From a virus: DNA of 29,743 nt. Position 1 is the stretch's first letter, and each line of letters opens with the position of its first letter. Below, piece after piece: positions 22,460-29,743 of this stretch. Both the position numbers and the translations under genes were made by a program. The stretch covers positions 1 to 29,743 of the IMG/VR virus record IMGVR_UViG_3300027849_000043. The stretch is one strand, 5' to 3'. The notes below the pieces were generated by a model, which saw only the letters and a list, made by a program, of their open reading frames with translations, had not been told where the DNA came from and searched no databases.

Positions 22460-23452
22460 GTGTCACATCAAGACAATGCAAATTTAAAAATTATTATCAG
22501 CAGAATCCAACAAAGGCGAGGATTAAAGCAGGATTTACCACATCCGCTTAGACCTGGCGAGATTGGCTTTGCTACAGATAGCAAACAAGTTTATATTGGC
22601 GCTGACACAAATGATGCCATCAGTGCAACATACAATAAGACTGTAACATTAGAAGGCACCCTGGGTGCTTCTGCTAGAACACTTAGTTTAGCAAACAGTC
22701 AGATTATTAAGTTCACAGTTCCGCATATTAGATACACGAAAGGCTCGGGAGAGTTTGACGGTGTAAGTAAATCTAAATCATGGAAAGCAAATACTACTTT
22801 AATTGGTACAGCCAACTTAACAAATGCCGCGGGCACCAGTCTAGCTAGAACTGTGTTTGACAGTATTGTAAGTGGTAATAACTCTATTAACCAAAACCAA
22901 ACAAGCAGATCCTTTACAGCAGATGATATCACAGTTTTACTTAACGGAGTAAAACAAGATGGTGATAGCAGTGGTACAGGTGCATTAGTAAATACAGCAT
23001 ATGATTACAACTTTGTAAGTGCTAATACTTCCACAGCGGATCATTCATTGTACTTAGGTTTTGCCCCACAAAATTCAGATGATGTTGCTATTACATATTA
23101 CGGCAACACACATGTTAACCACATTATATCAAATACAGTTATTGCAAGCGGAGCCGCTACAACTGGCTTCTATGCTAACATGAGTATTCCTGATTATAGA
23201 CATATTGACAGTAGTTTAGTAATGGTTAACCCACAAATCGGCACAGGCTTTATTGGCTTAGAAAAGAAACACATTGACGTAGTTACAGAAGGACTTGGTA
23301 TTGCAAATACTAGTAGTATTTCTGCCGCTAATGTTGTGTTTGTTAAAGACCCAGCAGACCCGAGTTTAATCACAGGCAGTGGCGCAAGCACAGTATATAG
23401 TGGTATCGGTAGAGTTACAGCAGGTACGCCAACAGCTGGAGTTGTTACTTGA
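22460..23452 (+). CDS. Fibre protein, N-terminal part (reading frame interrupted)
   Basis: GTG start 22460 with SD GGAG 8 bases upstream gives 330 residues before a TGA at 23450-23452. Residues 11-48 (SRIQQRRGLKQDLPHPLR, then PGEIGFATDSKQVYIGAD) match the repeat-like start common to phage tail or side fibres (I-x-x-RRG...L-x-x-GE-x-G-x-x-D-x-x-x-x-x-G). The remainder is beta-rich and Ser/Thr/Asn-rich. The sequence before the stop (SGIGRVTAGTPTAGVVT) reads on well into the next frame if one base is skipped (DTGQENLVFTALP). It is probably one gene of about 890 residues broken by a +1 change. Receptor recognition is the likely role. Confidence 0.8.
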   Translation: MSHQDNANLKIIISRIQQRRGLKQDLPHPLRPGEIGFATDSKQVYIGADTNDAISATYNKTVTLEGTLGASARTLSLANSQIIKFTVPHIRYTKGSGEFDGVSKSKSWKANTTLIGTANLTNAAGTSLARTVFDSIVSGNNSINQNQTSRSFTADDITVLLNGVKQDGDSSGTGALVNTAYDYNFVSANTSTADHSLYLGFAPQNSDDVAITYYGNTHVNHIISNTVIASGAATTGFYANMSIPDYRHIDSSLVMVNPQIGTGFIGLEKKHIDVVTEGLGIANTSSISAANVVFVKDPADPSLITGSGASTVYSGIGRVTAGTPTAGVVT

Positions 23453-25133
23453 TACTGGACAAGAAAACCTGGTGTTTACAGCATTACCAAATGCATCAGC
23501 AGGGTATAACGGCTATGTATGGACAGAAGGCGCAAGCCATATTGGTGTTATAGGCACAGCCTCACAAGCACCATCAAGAACTACATGGTACCATAATAAA
23601 CTTTTACCAATTTCTGCAAACAGCGTTGCTAATACATTTAGTGTAACACTTCCATCAAATACATGGTCAACAGGCAGAACTGTTACAGCCGCAGTTGATG
23701 CCTCTAGTACAGTTACACTTACTGCAAACGTTTCAGGTATTGTAATAGGCGACAAAGTTGAGTTTACAGGTAGCGCCACTTTGGTAGGAACAGAATATCC
23801 AGTAACCGGTGTGAACACTGGTACAGGTACATTTACAATTACAGAAGCAGGATTGACTGTTGGTATTACATCTGGATTGGACTTCTTTAACAGAGGACAA
23901 TCAAGTGGTGCAACTACTATACAGGTATTCAGTCCAGAACATGGTTTTGCGGCAAGCACTAGTACAGGTCTTAATATAACAGGCAGTGATACTACGGCAC
24001 AGATTGCAGATGCAACTTTTAGTTTAGCGGACACTGTTGTTACTAACAATACATTTTATATAGATTCTACTACCGAAGTAACAGGTAATGTTACGGGTAG
24101 CCTCACTCCAAACGTTTCAGCCGTAGTAGCTGATGACGAGTTAACTATTAAACCTGCTTACTTACTAGATATTTCCGGTGAGCCAACAGTTAACGGTGTG
24201 ATCTCATTGGTAAATGGTAAGAATCAATGGTTCGGTCTTAGTTTAAAGCCAGGAACAACTGATGAGATTTACATTACTAGTGATGATCAAACTCAGTACA
24301 GAATAATTAATGATCCACAAGATACTATAGATTCATTTGGTGAACTAGGTTTCACTAGTGGTTCACATGCAACAAGATCACTCAACACAGTTAAAGCAAA
24401 ATTAGAAGTTTGGTTAAATAAAATTCTAAATGACGAAGATGTAAACATAGTTAGCGGTGTGTATATAAACAGTAAATACAGCGATAGTGCAGATGTCCAG
24501 GCAATGGAAACTTGGAAAATTAATGTTGATACTACTAACGGTGAAGTTAACTTCGATAGCAGTGATGAAGCAGGCGCTTTTGCAGAACTAGTTAACAGAC
24601 TATACTTTAAAACTAACGATCCCGACAAACGAGGATTGGTAACAATTAAAACTAATATTGAGATGCTTACAACTCAATCATTAGAATCAGGACAATCAGA
24701 AACATTTTATTCACAACCACAGCAATTAACAATTGGCTCTGGTTCAGGTATTGCCCTTACAGACTTAGGCACAGACGCTACTGCTATTGACACATTGTTT
24801 ATTGACTATTCAATTGTCGGTCAGGCATTAGACTCTGCCAACAGTGCTGTAACTAGGTACTACAATCAAACTGGTACATTATTTTACAATGGTAATCCAC
24901 TCGCAGGCACAGACGCTACTGGCAATGTTGCTGGTGCAGTGACATTACAGGATGTATCTTCTTCAGCACACGACACAAACTTATCCACTGGTAACGCATA
25001 TTACTCAGGTCAGATTGTATTCTCAGGCGCCATGGCAAACGGTACAGTTTCTATAGCGGCAGATAACAATGTTACACCTCCTACTAGTAACGCAGTAATG
25101 AAATATGTTGTTCGTAAGTGGAAGTCTCAATAA
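23379..25133 (+). CDS. Fibre protein, C-terminal part (second reading frame)
   Basis: The frame is open from 23379, but no good start with SD is seen in the overlap. I regard it as the continuation of the 22460 gene from about 23451. From there 560 residues follow, beta-rich and full of Gly, Thr, Ser and Asn, with no Cys. Segments such as GLSLKPGTTDEIYITSDDQT and MAETWK-like turns fit a fibre shaft and tip. It ends 10 bases before the next gene. The joint product would be about 890 residues. It might instead be made as a separate protein by reinitiation at TTG 23442 or GTG 23471, but neither has a convincing SD. Confidence 0.72.
   Translation: MAQAQYIVVSVELQQVRQQLELLLDTGQENLVFTALPNASAGYNGYVWTEGASHIGVIGTASQAPSRTTWYHNKLLPISANSVANTFSVTLPSNTWSTGRTVTAAVDASSTVTLTANVSGIVIGDKVEFTGSATLVGTEYPVTGVNTGTGTFTITEAGLTVGITSGLDFFNRGQSSGATTIQVFSPEHGFAASTSTGLNITGSDTTAQIADATFSLADTVVTNNTFYIDSTTEVTGNVTGSLTPNVSAVVADDELTIKPAYLLDISGEPTVNGVISLVNGKNQWFGLSLKPGTTDEIYITSDDQTQYRIINDPQDTIDSFGELGFTSGSHATRSLNTVKAKLEVWLNKILNDEDVNIVSGVYINSKYSDSADVQAMETWKINVDTTNGEVNFDSSDEAGAFAELVNRLYFKTNDPDKRGLVTIKTNIEMLTTQSLESGQSETFYSQPQQLTIGSGSGIALTDLGTDATAIDTLFIDYSIVGQALDSANSAVTRYYNQTGTLFYNGNPLAGTDATGNVAGAVTLQDVSSSAHDTNLSTGNAYYSGQIVFSGAMANGTVSIAADNNVTPPTSNAVMKYVVRKWKSQ
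23438..23453 (+). other. Frame-change site (candidate +1 frameshift or indel)
   Basis: GGAGTTGTTACTTGAT: in the upstream frame ACT is followed by TGA at 23450. Skipping T23450 gives GAT and joins both fibre frames. UGA behind an SD-like GGAG recalls the prfB +1 site, but GGAG lies farther from the stop and the ACU tRNA re-pairs poorly with CUU. A simple indel is therefore at least as likely. Confidence 0.6.
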
Positions 25134-25143
25134 AGAATAGAGT

Positions 25144-25569
25144 ATGTTCGATAAAACTACCGATGTTGAAAAACGTCTGAAAGAGTTCAGGACTATCCGC
25201 CGCGAGTCGAATACCGAGGAAGATGTCTTAGAATACTTCTCCCAAATCAAAATACACAATAGGTACTTGGACTACTGGTCTCCTGCAGATTGGATGTCAC
25301 CATTTGATATTATTGAGAATGGATATTTTTGTACTACAGGGCTTTCTATACTGCTATACAATGTACTGGCGAATTTAAAGTTCATAGATCCTGCGGAAAC
25401 AGAGTGGAAAGTGATAAGTAATCATGTTACAGGAAAGGATGGAGCAATCTTTATATCCGATGGATTTGCATATAATCTGATCCCTGGTAACAAGGTATTA
25501 TTTGTGGATAACACAGACAAGTACATTATACTTCAGGACTTAAAAAACATAGAAGTTCCTATCATATAA
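25144..25569 (+). CDS. Unknown protein, possible Cys-His catalytic pair
   Basis: This is a 141-residue product starting MFDKTTDVEKRLKEFRTIRR. The first 40 residues are charged helix. The segment NGYFCTTGLSILLYNVLANL (C63) is followed by SNHV (H94) and by Asp at D106 and D122. A Cys at the start of a helix, then His and Asp on strands, is the order seen in transglutaminase-like cysteine peptidases, but the motif context is weak. No membrane segment or signal is visible. It sits between the fibre gene and the nrdA promoter and may be a fibre assembly factor or unrelated. Function unknown. Confidence 0.7.
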   Translation: MFDKTTDVEKRLKEFRTIRRESNTEEDVLEYFSQIKIHNRYLDYWSPADWMSPFDIIENGYFCTTGLSILLYNVLANLKFIDPAETEWKVISNHVTGKDGAIFISDGFAYNLIPGNKVLFVDNTDKYIILQDLKNIEVPII

Positions 25570-25571
25570 TC

Positions 25572-25599
25572 TTGACATTCAGTTGAAATATGCTATAAT
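25572..25599 (+). promoter_or_regulatory. Sigma-70 promoter with extended -10 upstream of nrdA
   Basis: TTGACA (25572-25577), a 16-base spacer and TATAAT (25594-25599). TG at 25591-25592 makes an extended -10. It lies 54 bases before the nrdA ATG and downstream of the late fibre unit, so nrdA and nrdB are likely early genes inserted among late ones. Confidence 0.85.
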
Positions 25600-25600
25600 A

Positions 25601-25645
25601 GGAACATAGATACAGAACATATATAACAGAGAACATATTTAACAG
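25601..25645 (+). repeat. Tandem 16-bp repeats in the nrdA leader
   Basis: AGAACATATATAACAG (25614-25629) is followed without gap by AGAACATATTTAACAG (25630-25645), with 15 of 16 bases identical. A third, degenerate copy GGAACATAGATACAG (25601-25615) lies before them. They fall just downstream of TATAAT and could be a protein-binding array or leader RNA structure. The last copy runs into the SD AGGA (25644-25647). Confidence 0.75.
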
Positions 25646-25653
25646 GATAAACA

Positions 25654-27945
25654 ATGCAGGTACAGAAGAGAGACGGGCAACTAGAAGACTTAAATATTGA
25701 TAAGTTACACAAGGTTGTTATGTATGCCGTTGAAGGCATAACAGGAGTTAGTGCGTCAGAAGTAGAGATTAACTCACATATCCAATTTTTCGATAGAATT
25801 TCATCAATCGATATACAAGAAACCCTTATTAAAAGTGCGGCAGACCTCATTAGTGAAGAGTCACCGAACTACCAATATGTGGGTGGCAGGCTTATTAATT
25901 ATCATTTAAGAAAGGAAGTTTACGGTACGTTTACTCCTCCTTGCTTATGCGACATTATTGATAAGAACATTGACATCGGGTTTTATGATAAAGAGTTTAC
26001 TGAGCTATATACTAAAGATGAAATAAATCAATTACAAGAATACATCGACCATGCTAGAGATGAGTATTTAACTTATGCGGCAATGGAACAATTCCGTGGT
26101 AAGTATCTAGTACAAAACAGAGCAACTGGTGAGATATTTGAAACACCACAAGTAGCATATATAATGATAGCGGCTACATTGTTCAGTAAGTATCCTGCAG
26201 AAACTAGAATGAGATATGTTAAAGCATATTACGATGCTATCAGTACTTTTAAAATATCTTTGCCTACGCCAGTTATGGCAGGTGTAAGAACACCGCAACG
26301 ACAGTTTAGTAGTTGTGTATTAATTGAGACAGATGATAGTTTAGACAGTATCAATGCAACAAGTAGTGCAGTGGTTAAGTATGTAAGTCAAAAAGCAGGC
26401 ATAGGCATTGGTGCAGGAAGCATTAGAGCAATTGGCTCAGCTATCAGAAGTGGAGATGCAACCCACACAGGAGTTATTCCATTCTTTAAACTATTCCAGT
26501 CAGCAGTTAAGTCATGCTCACAAGGTGGAGTAAGAGGTGGAGCGGCAACATTATATTATCCTATTTGGCATTTAGAAATCGAAGACATGCTTGTACTAAA
26601 GAACAACAAAGGTACAGAGGATAACAGAGTACGTCATATGGATTATGGTGTACAGTTTAACAAGTTAATGTATGAGCGACTTATTAGTGGCGGCAATATT
26701 ACATTGTTTAGTCCTAGCGATGTTCCTGGACTGTATGATGCATTCTTTGCAGACCAAGAAGAGTTTAAAGAGTTATACGAAGCGGCAGAAAAACGTACAG
26801 ACATACGTTTTAAAACTATTAAAGCAATTGATCTGTTCAGTAACTTTATGCAAGAAAGAAAAGATACAGGTAGAATTTACTTAATGAATGTGGACCATGC
26901 AAACACACATGGCTCTTTCATAGAAGACCTTGCACCTATTAGACAAAGCAACCTATGTTGTGAAATTAACTTACCCACTAAGCCGTTAACACATATTAAC
27001 GATGAAGAAGGTGAGATTAGTTTATGTACTTTAAGTGCAATTAACTGGGGTGCAATTAAGAAGCCAGCAGATTTTGAGAAAGTATGCGACTTGGCAGTTA
27101 GGGCATTGGATGAATTATTGGACTACCAGGAGTATCCAGTAATAGCCGCTGAACTAAGCACAATGAGTAGACGCCCACTAGGTGTTGGTATTATTAACTT
27201 TGCATATTGGTTAGCAAAGAATGACACAACATATCAAGATCCTAACTTAGAGTTAGTAGACGAATGGGCCGAAGCATGGAGTTATTACTTGATTAAAGCA
27301 AGTGCTAACCTAGCCATTGAGAAAGGCGTAATTAGTAAGAACATGGAAACAAAGTACGGACACGGTATTACACCTAACCAAACATACAAAACAGACGTTG
27401 ACGAATTAGTTAAGCATCAAGAACGTATGGACTGGAAAGGATTGCGTAAGCAACTTAAAGAAACTGGCATCCGTAACTCAACACTAATGGCACTTATGCC
27501 AGCAGAGACATCAGCACAGATTAGTAACAGCACAAACGGTATTGAACCGCCACGCAGTTACGTTAGTATTAAACAAAGTAAGCATGGCGTACTTAAACAA
27601 GTAGTGCCAGGCTATCCAAGACTTAAAAATAAGTACGACTTACTGTGGGATCAGAAGTCACCAGAAGGCTATTTGAAGATAATGGCTGTTCTACAAAAGT
27701 ACATTGACCAAGGCATTTCGGTAAATACATCTTACAACCCAGAACACTTTGAAGATGAGAAAGTACCGTTGTCTGTATTGCTACAACATCTTATTATGTT
27801 TTATAAATATGGTGGCAAGCAGTTATACTACAACAACACATACGATGGACAAGGCGAGATTGATATAAACAAAGATGACGAGCAACAATCGCTACCCACG
27901 ACTACTTTTGTAGATGATGAAGATTGTGAGAGTTGTAAAATATAA
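25654..27945 (+). CDS. nrdA: Ribonucleotide reductase class Ia, large subunit NrdA
   Basis: The 763-residue protein is close to E. coli NrdA (761). An ATP-cone domain opens the protein (MQVQKRDGQLEDLNIDKLHK), so activity-site allostery by ATP/dATP is likely. Active-site residues are present: C221 (QFSSCV), N433/C435/E437 in NLCCEINLP, C458 (ISLCTLSAI), the radical-transfer pair Y725-Y726 (KQLYYNN), and the redox pair C758/C761 in the tail (CESCKI). It reduces ribonucleoside diphosphates to dNDPs with NrdB for phage DNA synthesis. No intron or homing endonuclease interrupts it, although phage nrd genes often carry one. An SD AGGA precedes ATG 25654. The promoter and tandem repeats lie upstream and nrdB follows. 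Confidence 0.97.
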   Translation: MQVQKRDGQLEDLNIDKLHKVVMYAVEGITGVSASEVEINSHIQFFDRISSIDIQETLIKSAADLISEESPNYQYVGGRLINYHLRKEVYGTFTPPCLCDIIDKNIDIGFYDKEFTELYTKDEINQLQEYIDHARDEYLTYAAMEQFRGKYLVQNRATGEIFETPQVAYIMIAATLFSKYPAETRMRYVKAYYDAISTFKISLPTPVMAGVRTPQRQFSSCVLIETDDSLDSINATSSAVVKYVSQKAGIGIGAGSIRAIGSAIRSGDATHTGVIPFFKLFQSAVKSCSQGGVRGGAATLYYPIWHLEIEDMLVLKNNKGTEDNRVRHMDYGVQFNKLMYERLISGGNITLFSPSDVPGLYDAFFADQEEFKELYEAAEKRTDIRFKTIKAIDLFSNFMQERKDTGRIYLMNVDHANTHGSFIEDLAPIRQSNLCCEINLPTKPLTHINDEEGEISLCTLSAINWGAIKKPADFEKVCDLAVRALDELLDYQEYPVIAAELSTMSRRPLGVGIINFAYWLAKNDTTYQDPNLELVDEWAEAWSYYLIKASANLAIEKGVISKNMETKYGHGITPNQTYKTDVDELVKHQERMDWKGLRKQLKETGIRNSTLMALMPAETSAQISNSTNGIEPPRSYVSIKQSKHGVLKQVVPGYPRLKNKYDLLWDQKSPEGYLKIMAVLQKYIDQGISVNTSYNPEHFEDEKVPLSVLLQHLIMFYKYGGKQLYYNNTYDGQGEIDINKDDEQQSLPTTTFVDDEDCESCKI

Positions 27946-27993
27946 CCAAGAAGGAACTATGCTTTGCTAAAGCAAAAAAAGAAAAAGAGAAGA

Positions 27994-29091
27994 ATGAGCG
28001 TATTAGACATAAAAAATAAGGCAGACCACACTAAAGCAAAAATGTTTTTAGATTCACGCGGTACGCCAAACGTACAACGATTTGATGTTGTTAAATACAG
28101 ACAGTTTGAAAAGTTCACAGAGAAGCAACTAGGTTTCTTTTGGAGACCAGAGGAAGTTGACATTGTAAAAGATGCTAAAGACTTCAAAGACCTTACAGAC
28201 TTTGAAAGACATATTTTTACAAGTAATCTTAAAAGGCAAATAATACTAGACAGTGTGCAAGGACGTTCACCTAATCTTGCTTTCTTGCCTATAGTAGGAA
28301 TCCCAGAGTTAGAGACATGGATTGAAACTTGGGCATTCAGTGAAACAATTCACAGCAGAAGTTATACGCATATCATTAGAAATGTGTATCCAGATCCTAG
28401 TAAAGTATTTGATGAGATGCTTAACAATAAGCAAATAGCAGATTGTGCCGATAGTATTACATCAACATACGATGCACTTATAGAGTTTAATCATGCTCGA
28501 GAGCGTGGACTAGTTAGTTACAATGAATACGAGCATAAGAAAGCATTATGGTTATGTATTATGAGTGTTAACATTCTTGAAGGTGTACGTTTTTATGTAT
28601 CCTTTGCATGTAGTTGGGCATTTGCTGAACTCAAGAAAATGGAAGGCAACGCTAAGATTATCAAGTTTATTGCTAGAGATGAAAATGTGCATTTAGCTAG
28701 TACACAAACAATGTTAAAATTGTTGCCAGCAGATGACAAAGACTTTGCTAAGATTAAGGAAGAGACTAAAGACGAATGTAAGCAAATGTTCCTAGACGCT
28801 GTAGAGCAAGAAAAGGCATGGGCAGACTACTTGTTTAAAGATGGTAGTATCATCGGACTTAATGCAGAACTGTTAAAGCAGTATGTAGAGTTTATTGCAG
28901 GCAAACGTATGAGAGCGGCACAAATAGAAACAGATTTTAATACTGGTACAAACCCTCTACCTTGGACACAGAAGTGGATAAGCGGTGGCGAAGTACAAGT
29001 AGCACCACAAGAAACTGAAATCAGCAGTTACGTTATTGGCGGAACAAAGCAAGACGTAGACCAAGATTCATTCAAAGGATTTAGTTTATAA
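27994..29091 (+). CDS. nrdB: Ribonucleotide reductase class Ia, small subunit NrdB
   Basis: I choose ATG 27994, giving 365 residues (MSVLDIKNKADHTKAKMF), because it has an SD-like AGAGAAG just before it. The frame continues upstream to a TTG at 27964 with a Lys run that looks like leader. Di-iron ligands fit E. coli NrdB: D86 (IILDSVQG), E117 and H120 (FSETIHSRSYTH), a Glu in NILEGVRFY, and Glu/His in RDENVHLAST. Y124 carries the radical. The block from residue 85 to 130 is almost the same as the enterobacterial protein. The C-terminal tail should bind NrdA. The stop overlaps the ATG of the PAAR gene by one base. Confidence 0.97.
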   Translation: MSVLDIKNKADHTKAKMFLDSRGTPNVQRFDVVKYRQFEKFTEKQLGFFWRPEEVDIVKDAKDFKDLTDFERHIFTSNLKRQIILDSVQGRSPNLAFLPIVGIPELETWIETWAFSETIHSRSYTHIIRNVYPDPSKVFDEMLNNKQIADCADSITSTYDALIEFNHARERGLVSYNEYEHKKALWLCIMSVNILEGVRFYVSFACSWAFAELKKMEGNAKIIKFIARDENVHLASTQTMLKLLPADDKDFAKIKEETKDECKQMFLDAVEQEKAWADYLFKDGSIIGLNAELLKQYVEFIAGKRMRAAQIETDFNTGTNPLPWTQKWISGGEVQVAPQETEISSYVIGGTKQDVDQDSFKGFSL

Positions 29092-29354
29092 TGCCAGGGG
29101 TAACTAAGGTACTAGCCGATACAGCAGGTGGAACTAATTTAGGACCAGGTGCCCCTACCGTTATAACAGAAGGTCAAACAACGTCTGTTATAGGCGACAA
29201 ACAAGCACCGCATGGTTCAGCACCACATACAAGTGCAACAATAAACAGTGCAAGTAGCACAGTATTCGCTGAAGGTCAGCCAGTTACCAGAGAAGGCGAT
29301 ACTGCTACTTGCGGTCACACCAGTACAGGATCCGGAACCGTATTTGCAGGCTAA
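29091..29354 (+). CDS. PAAR-domain baseplate spike-tip protein
   Basis: This 87-residue protein has the PAAR layout: a short start (MPGVTKVL), VIGDKQAPHGSAPHTSATI with paired His, then VFAEGQPVTREGDTATCGHT with Cys-Gly-His, and a VFAG end. The His and Cys residues should bind an Fe or Zn at the tip of the cone, as in T4 gp5.4 (97 residues), which caps the gp5 needle. It sits after nrdB in one transcript: a structural gene behind a nucleotide gene. Confidence 0.9.
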   Translation: MPGVTKVLADTAGGTNLGPGAPTVITEGQTTSVIGDKQAPHGSAPHTSATINSASSTVFAEGQPVTREGDTATCGHTSTGSGTVFAG

Positions 29355-29382
29355 CCGACATTGCTTGTAGATAAGTATATGC

Positions 29383-29743
29383 ATGGTCCTAATACAATTT
29401 AAGAACACCATAGACACTGATACGTTACCAGTTAACGTAATTCAGTACCTCCGTCATTCCACATACTTACTTGATGTGCAACTTACAGACTATGAGCACA
29501 TCAACACTATTACTAGTGACTACGAAGTAGTAAGTATGCAAAGTAACGATGATTGTGCGTATATTGACGTCTTAGAGCGTCTTACAACGTCATACACGGT
29601 TATTCTAGCAGAGGATAAGCTAACACACCTAATAGAAAAATTAGACTTACTAGCAATGTCTGAACCACAGATTGTGTGTATTAGTTGGCAAATGGACAGG
29701 AATTACATAGTTGATTTTAGGATCACAGAGCTACTAAAAGCAG
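29383..29743 (+). CDS. Unknown protein, 5' part (continues past window)
   Basis: ATG 29383 opens a frame that stays open to the window end (120 codons): MVLIQFKNTIDTDTLPVN. It looks soluble with alternating strands and helices, and no motif is recognised. A degenerate late box GATAAGTAT (29371-29379) lies just upstream. An ATG at 29379 leads to a stop after 7 codons and is not the start. Because the previous gene is a spike tip, a baseplate or tail protein is possible but not shown. Confidence 0.65.
   Translation, partial: MVLIQFKNTIDTDTLPVNVIQYLRHSTYLLDVQLTDYEHINTITSDYEVVSMQSNDDCAYIDVLERLTTSYTVILAEDKLTHLIEKLDLLAMSEPQIVCISWQMDRNYIVDFRITELLKA

Noticed and set aside
26672-26884. A 70-codon + strand frame within nrdA
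   Set aside because: It overlaps conserved NrdA coding sequence in another frame and has no SD or recognisable product.
27802-27810. TATAAATAT within nrdA as a late promoter
   Set aside because: It encodes ordinary NrdA residues and is about 180 bases from nrdB. One match of this kind is expected by chance in AT-rich DNA. I keep it only as a possible explanation for late PAAR expression.
25654-29091. Intron or intein in nrdA or nrdB
   Set aside because: Both proteins are full length and continuous with all active-site residues in place.
206-29417. Many minus-strand open frames of 60-180 codons
   Set aside because: They lie antisense to strongly supported genes, lack SD sequences and give Ser/Cys/Leu-rich products typical of antisense frames in AT-rich DNA.
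1-29743. tRNA genes, CRISPR arrays, insertion sequences, integrase or attachment sites
   Set aside because: I saw no tRNA-like cloverleaf with a GTTCGA-type loop outside genes, no spaced direct repeats, no transposase or integrase motifs and no long terminal repeats. Intergenic space is too small for most of these.

Overview
The window looks like part of the genome of a strictly lytic, T4-like marine myovirus of the cyanophage/pelagiphage type. The evidence is a gp41-type replicative helicase, class Ia NrdA and NrdB, a PAAR spike-tip protein, a long fibre gene, repeated T4-late-promoter-like boxes ((G/T)ATAAATA) and two near-consensus sigma-70 promoters. Every credible gene lies on the + strand, genes are packed with small gaps or overlaps, and the DNA is AT-rich. 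There are no photosynthesis genes, so a heterotrophic marine host is at least as likely as a cyanobacterium. The host cannot be fixed from the sequence.

Layout. 1-206: tail of an SGNH-hydrolase-like gene. 206-1588: gp41 helicase. 1621-6819: small helical protein, DnaJ-type zinc-finger protein, a KxDG protein resembling nucleotidyltransferases, a GT10-like glycosyltransferase and two unknown proteins. 6891-8234: three small beta-rich, probably virion, proteins, each with its own late promoter; the first two are followed by near-identical terminators. 8236-8765: small membrane protein (holin/XhlA-like) and a very basic protein. 8769-15490: a 1918-residue protein with an amidoligase domain and a PD-(D/E)XK-like motif, translationally coupled to a Cu/Zn superoxide dismutase fused to a ParB-like domain. 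15507-19332: second GT10-like glycosyltransferase, small basic and unknown proteins, and a probable virion protein with an acidic Pro/Ala-rich tail. 19353-22402: SGNH hydrolase, FeoA-like protein, RecB/Cas4-like exonuclease behind a sigma-70 promoter, and an MDR oxidoreductase. 22460-25133: a fibre gene split by a +1 frame change. 25144-29354: unknown protein, nrdA, nrdB and the PAAR protein. 29383-end: start of an unknown gene.

How the parts may work together. Helicase, exonuclease and NrdAB serve DNA replication and nucleotide supply, and the sigma-70 promoters mark early transcription. The late boxes mark virion genes. At least seven proteins begin with a short MK/MR-(I/F/L)-rich leader followed by an (L/I)-x-E site, or a close variant, within about 25 residues. 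This resembles the capsid-targeting leader and gp21 protease site of T4 internal head proteins. My main inference is that this region encodes a set of proteins packaged in the head and delivered with the DNA: two very basic proteins, a zinc-finger protein, a ligase-like protein, the giant amidoligase and perhaps the superoxide dismutase. This is a hypothesis from sequence pattern only.
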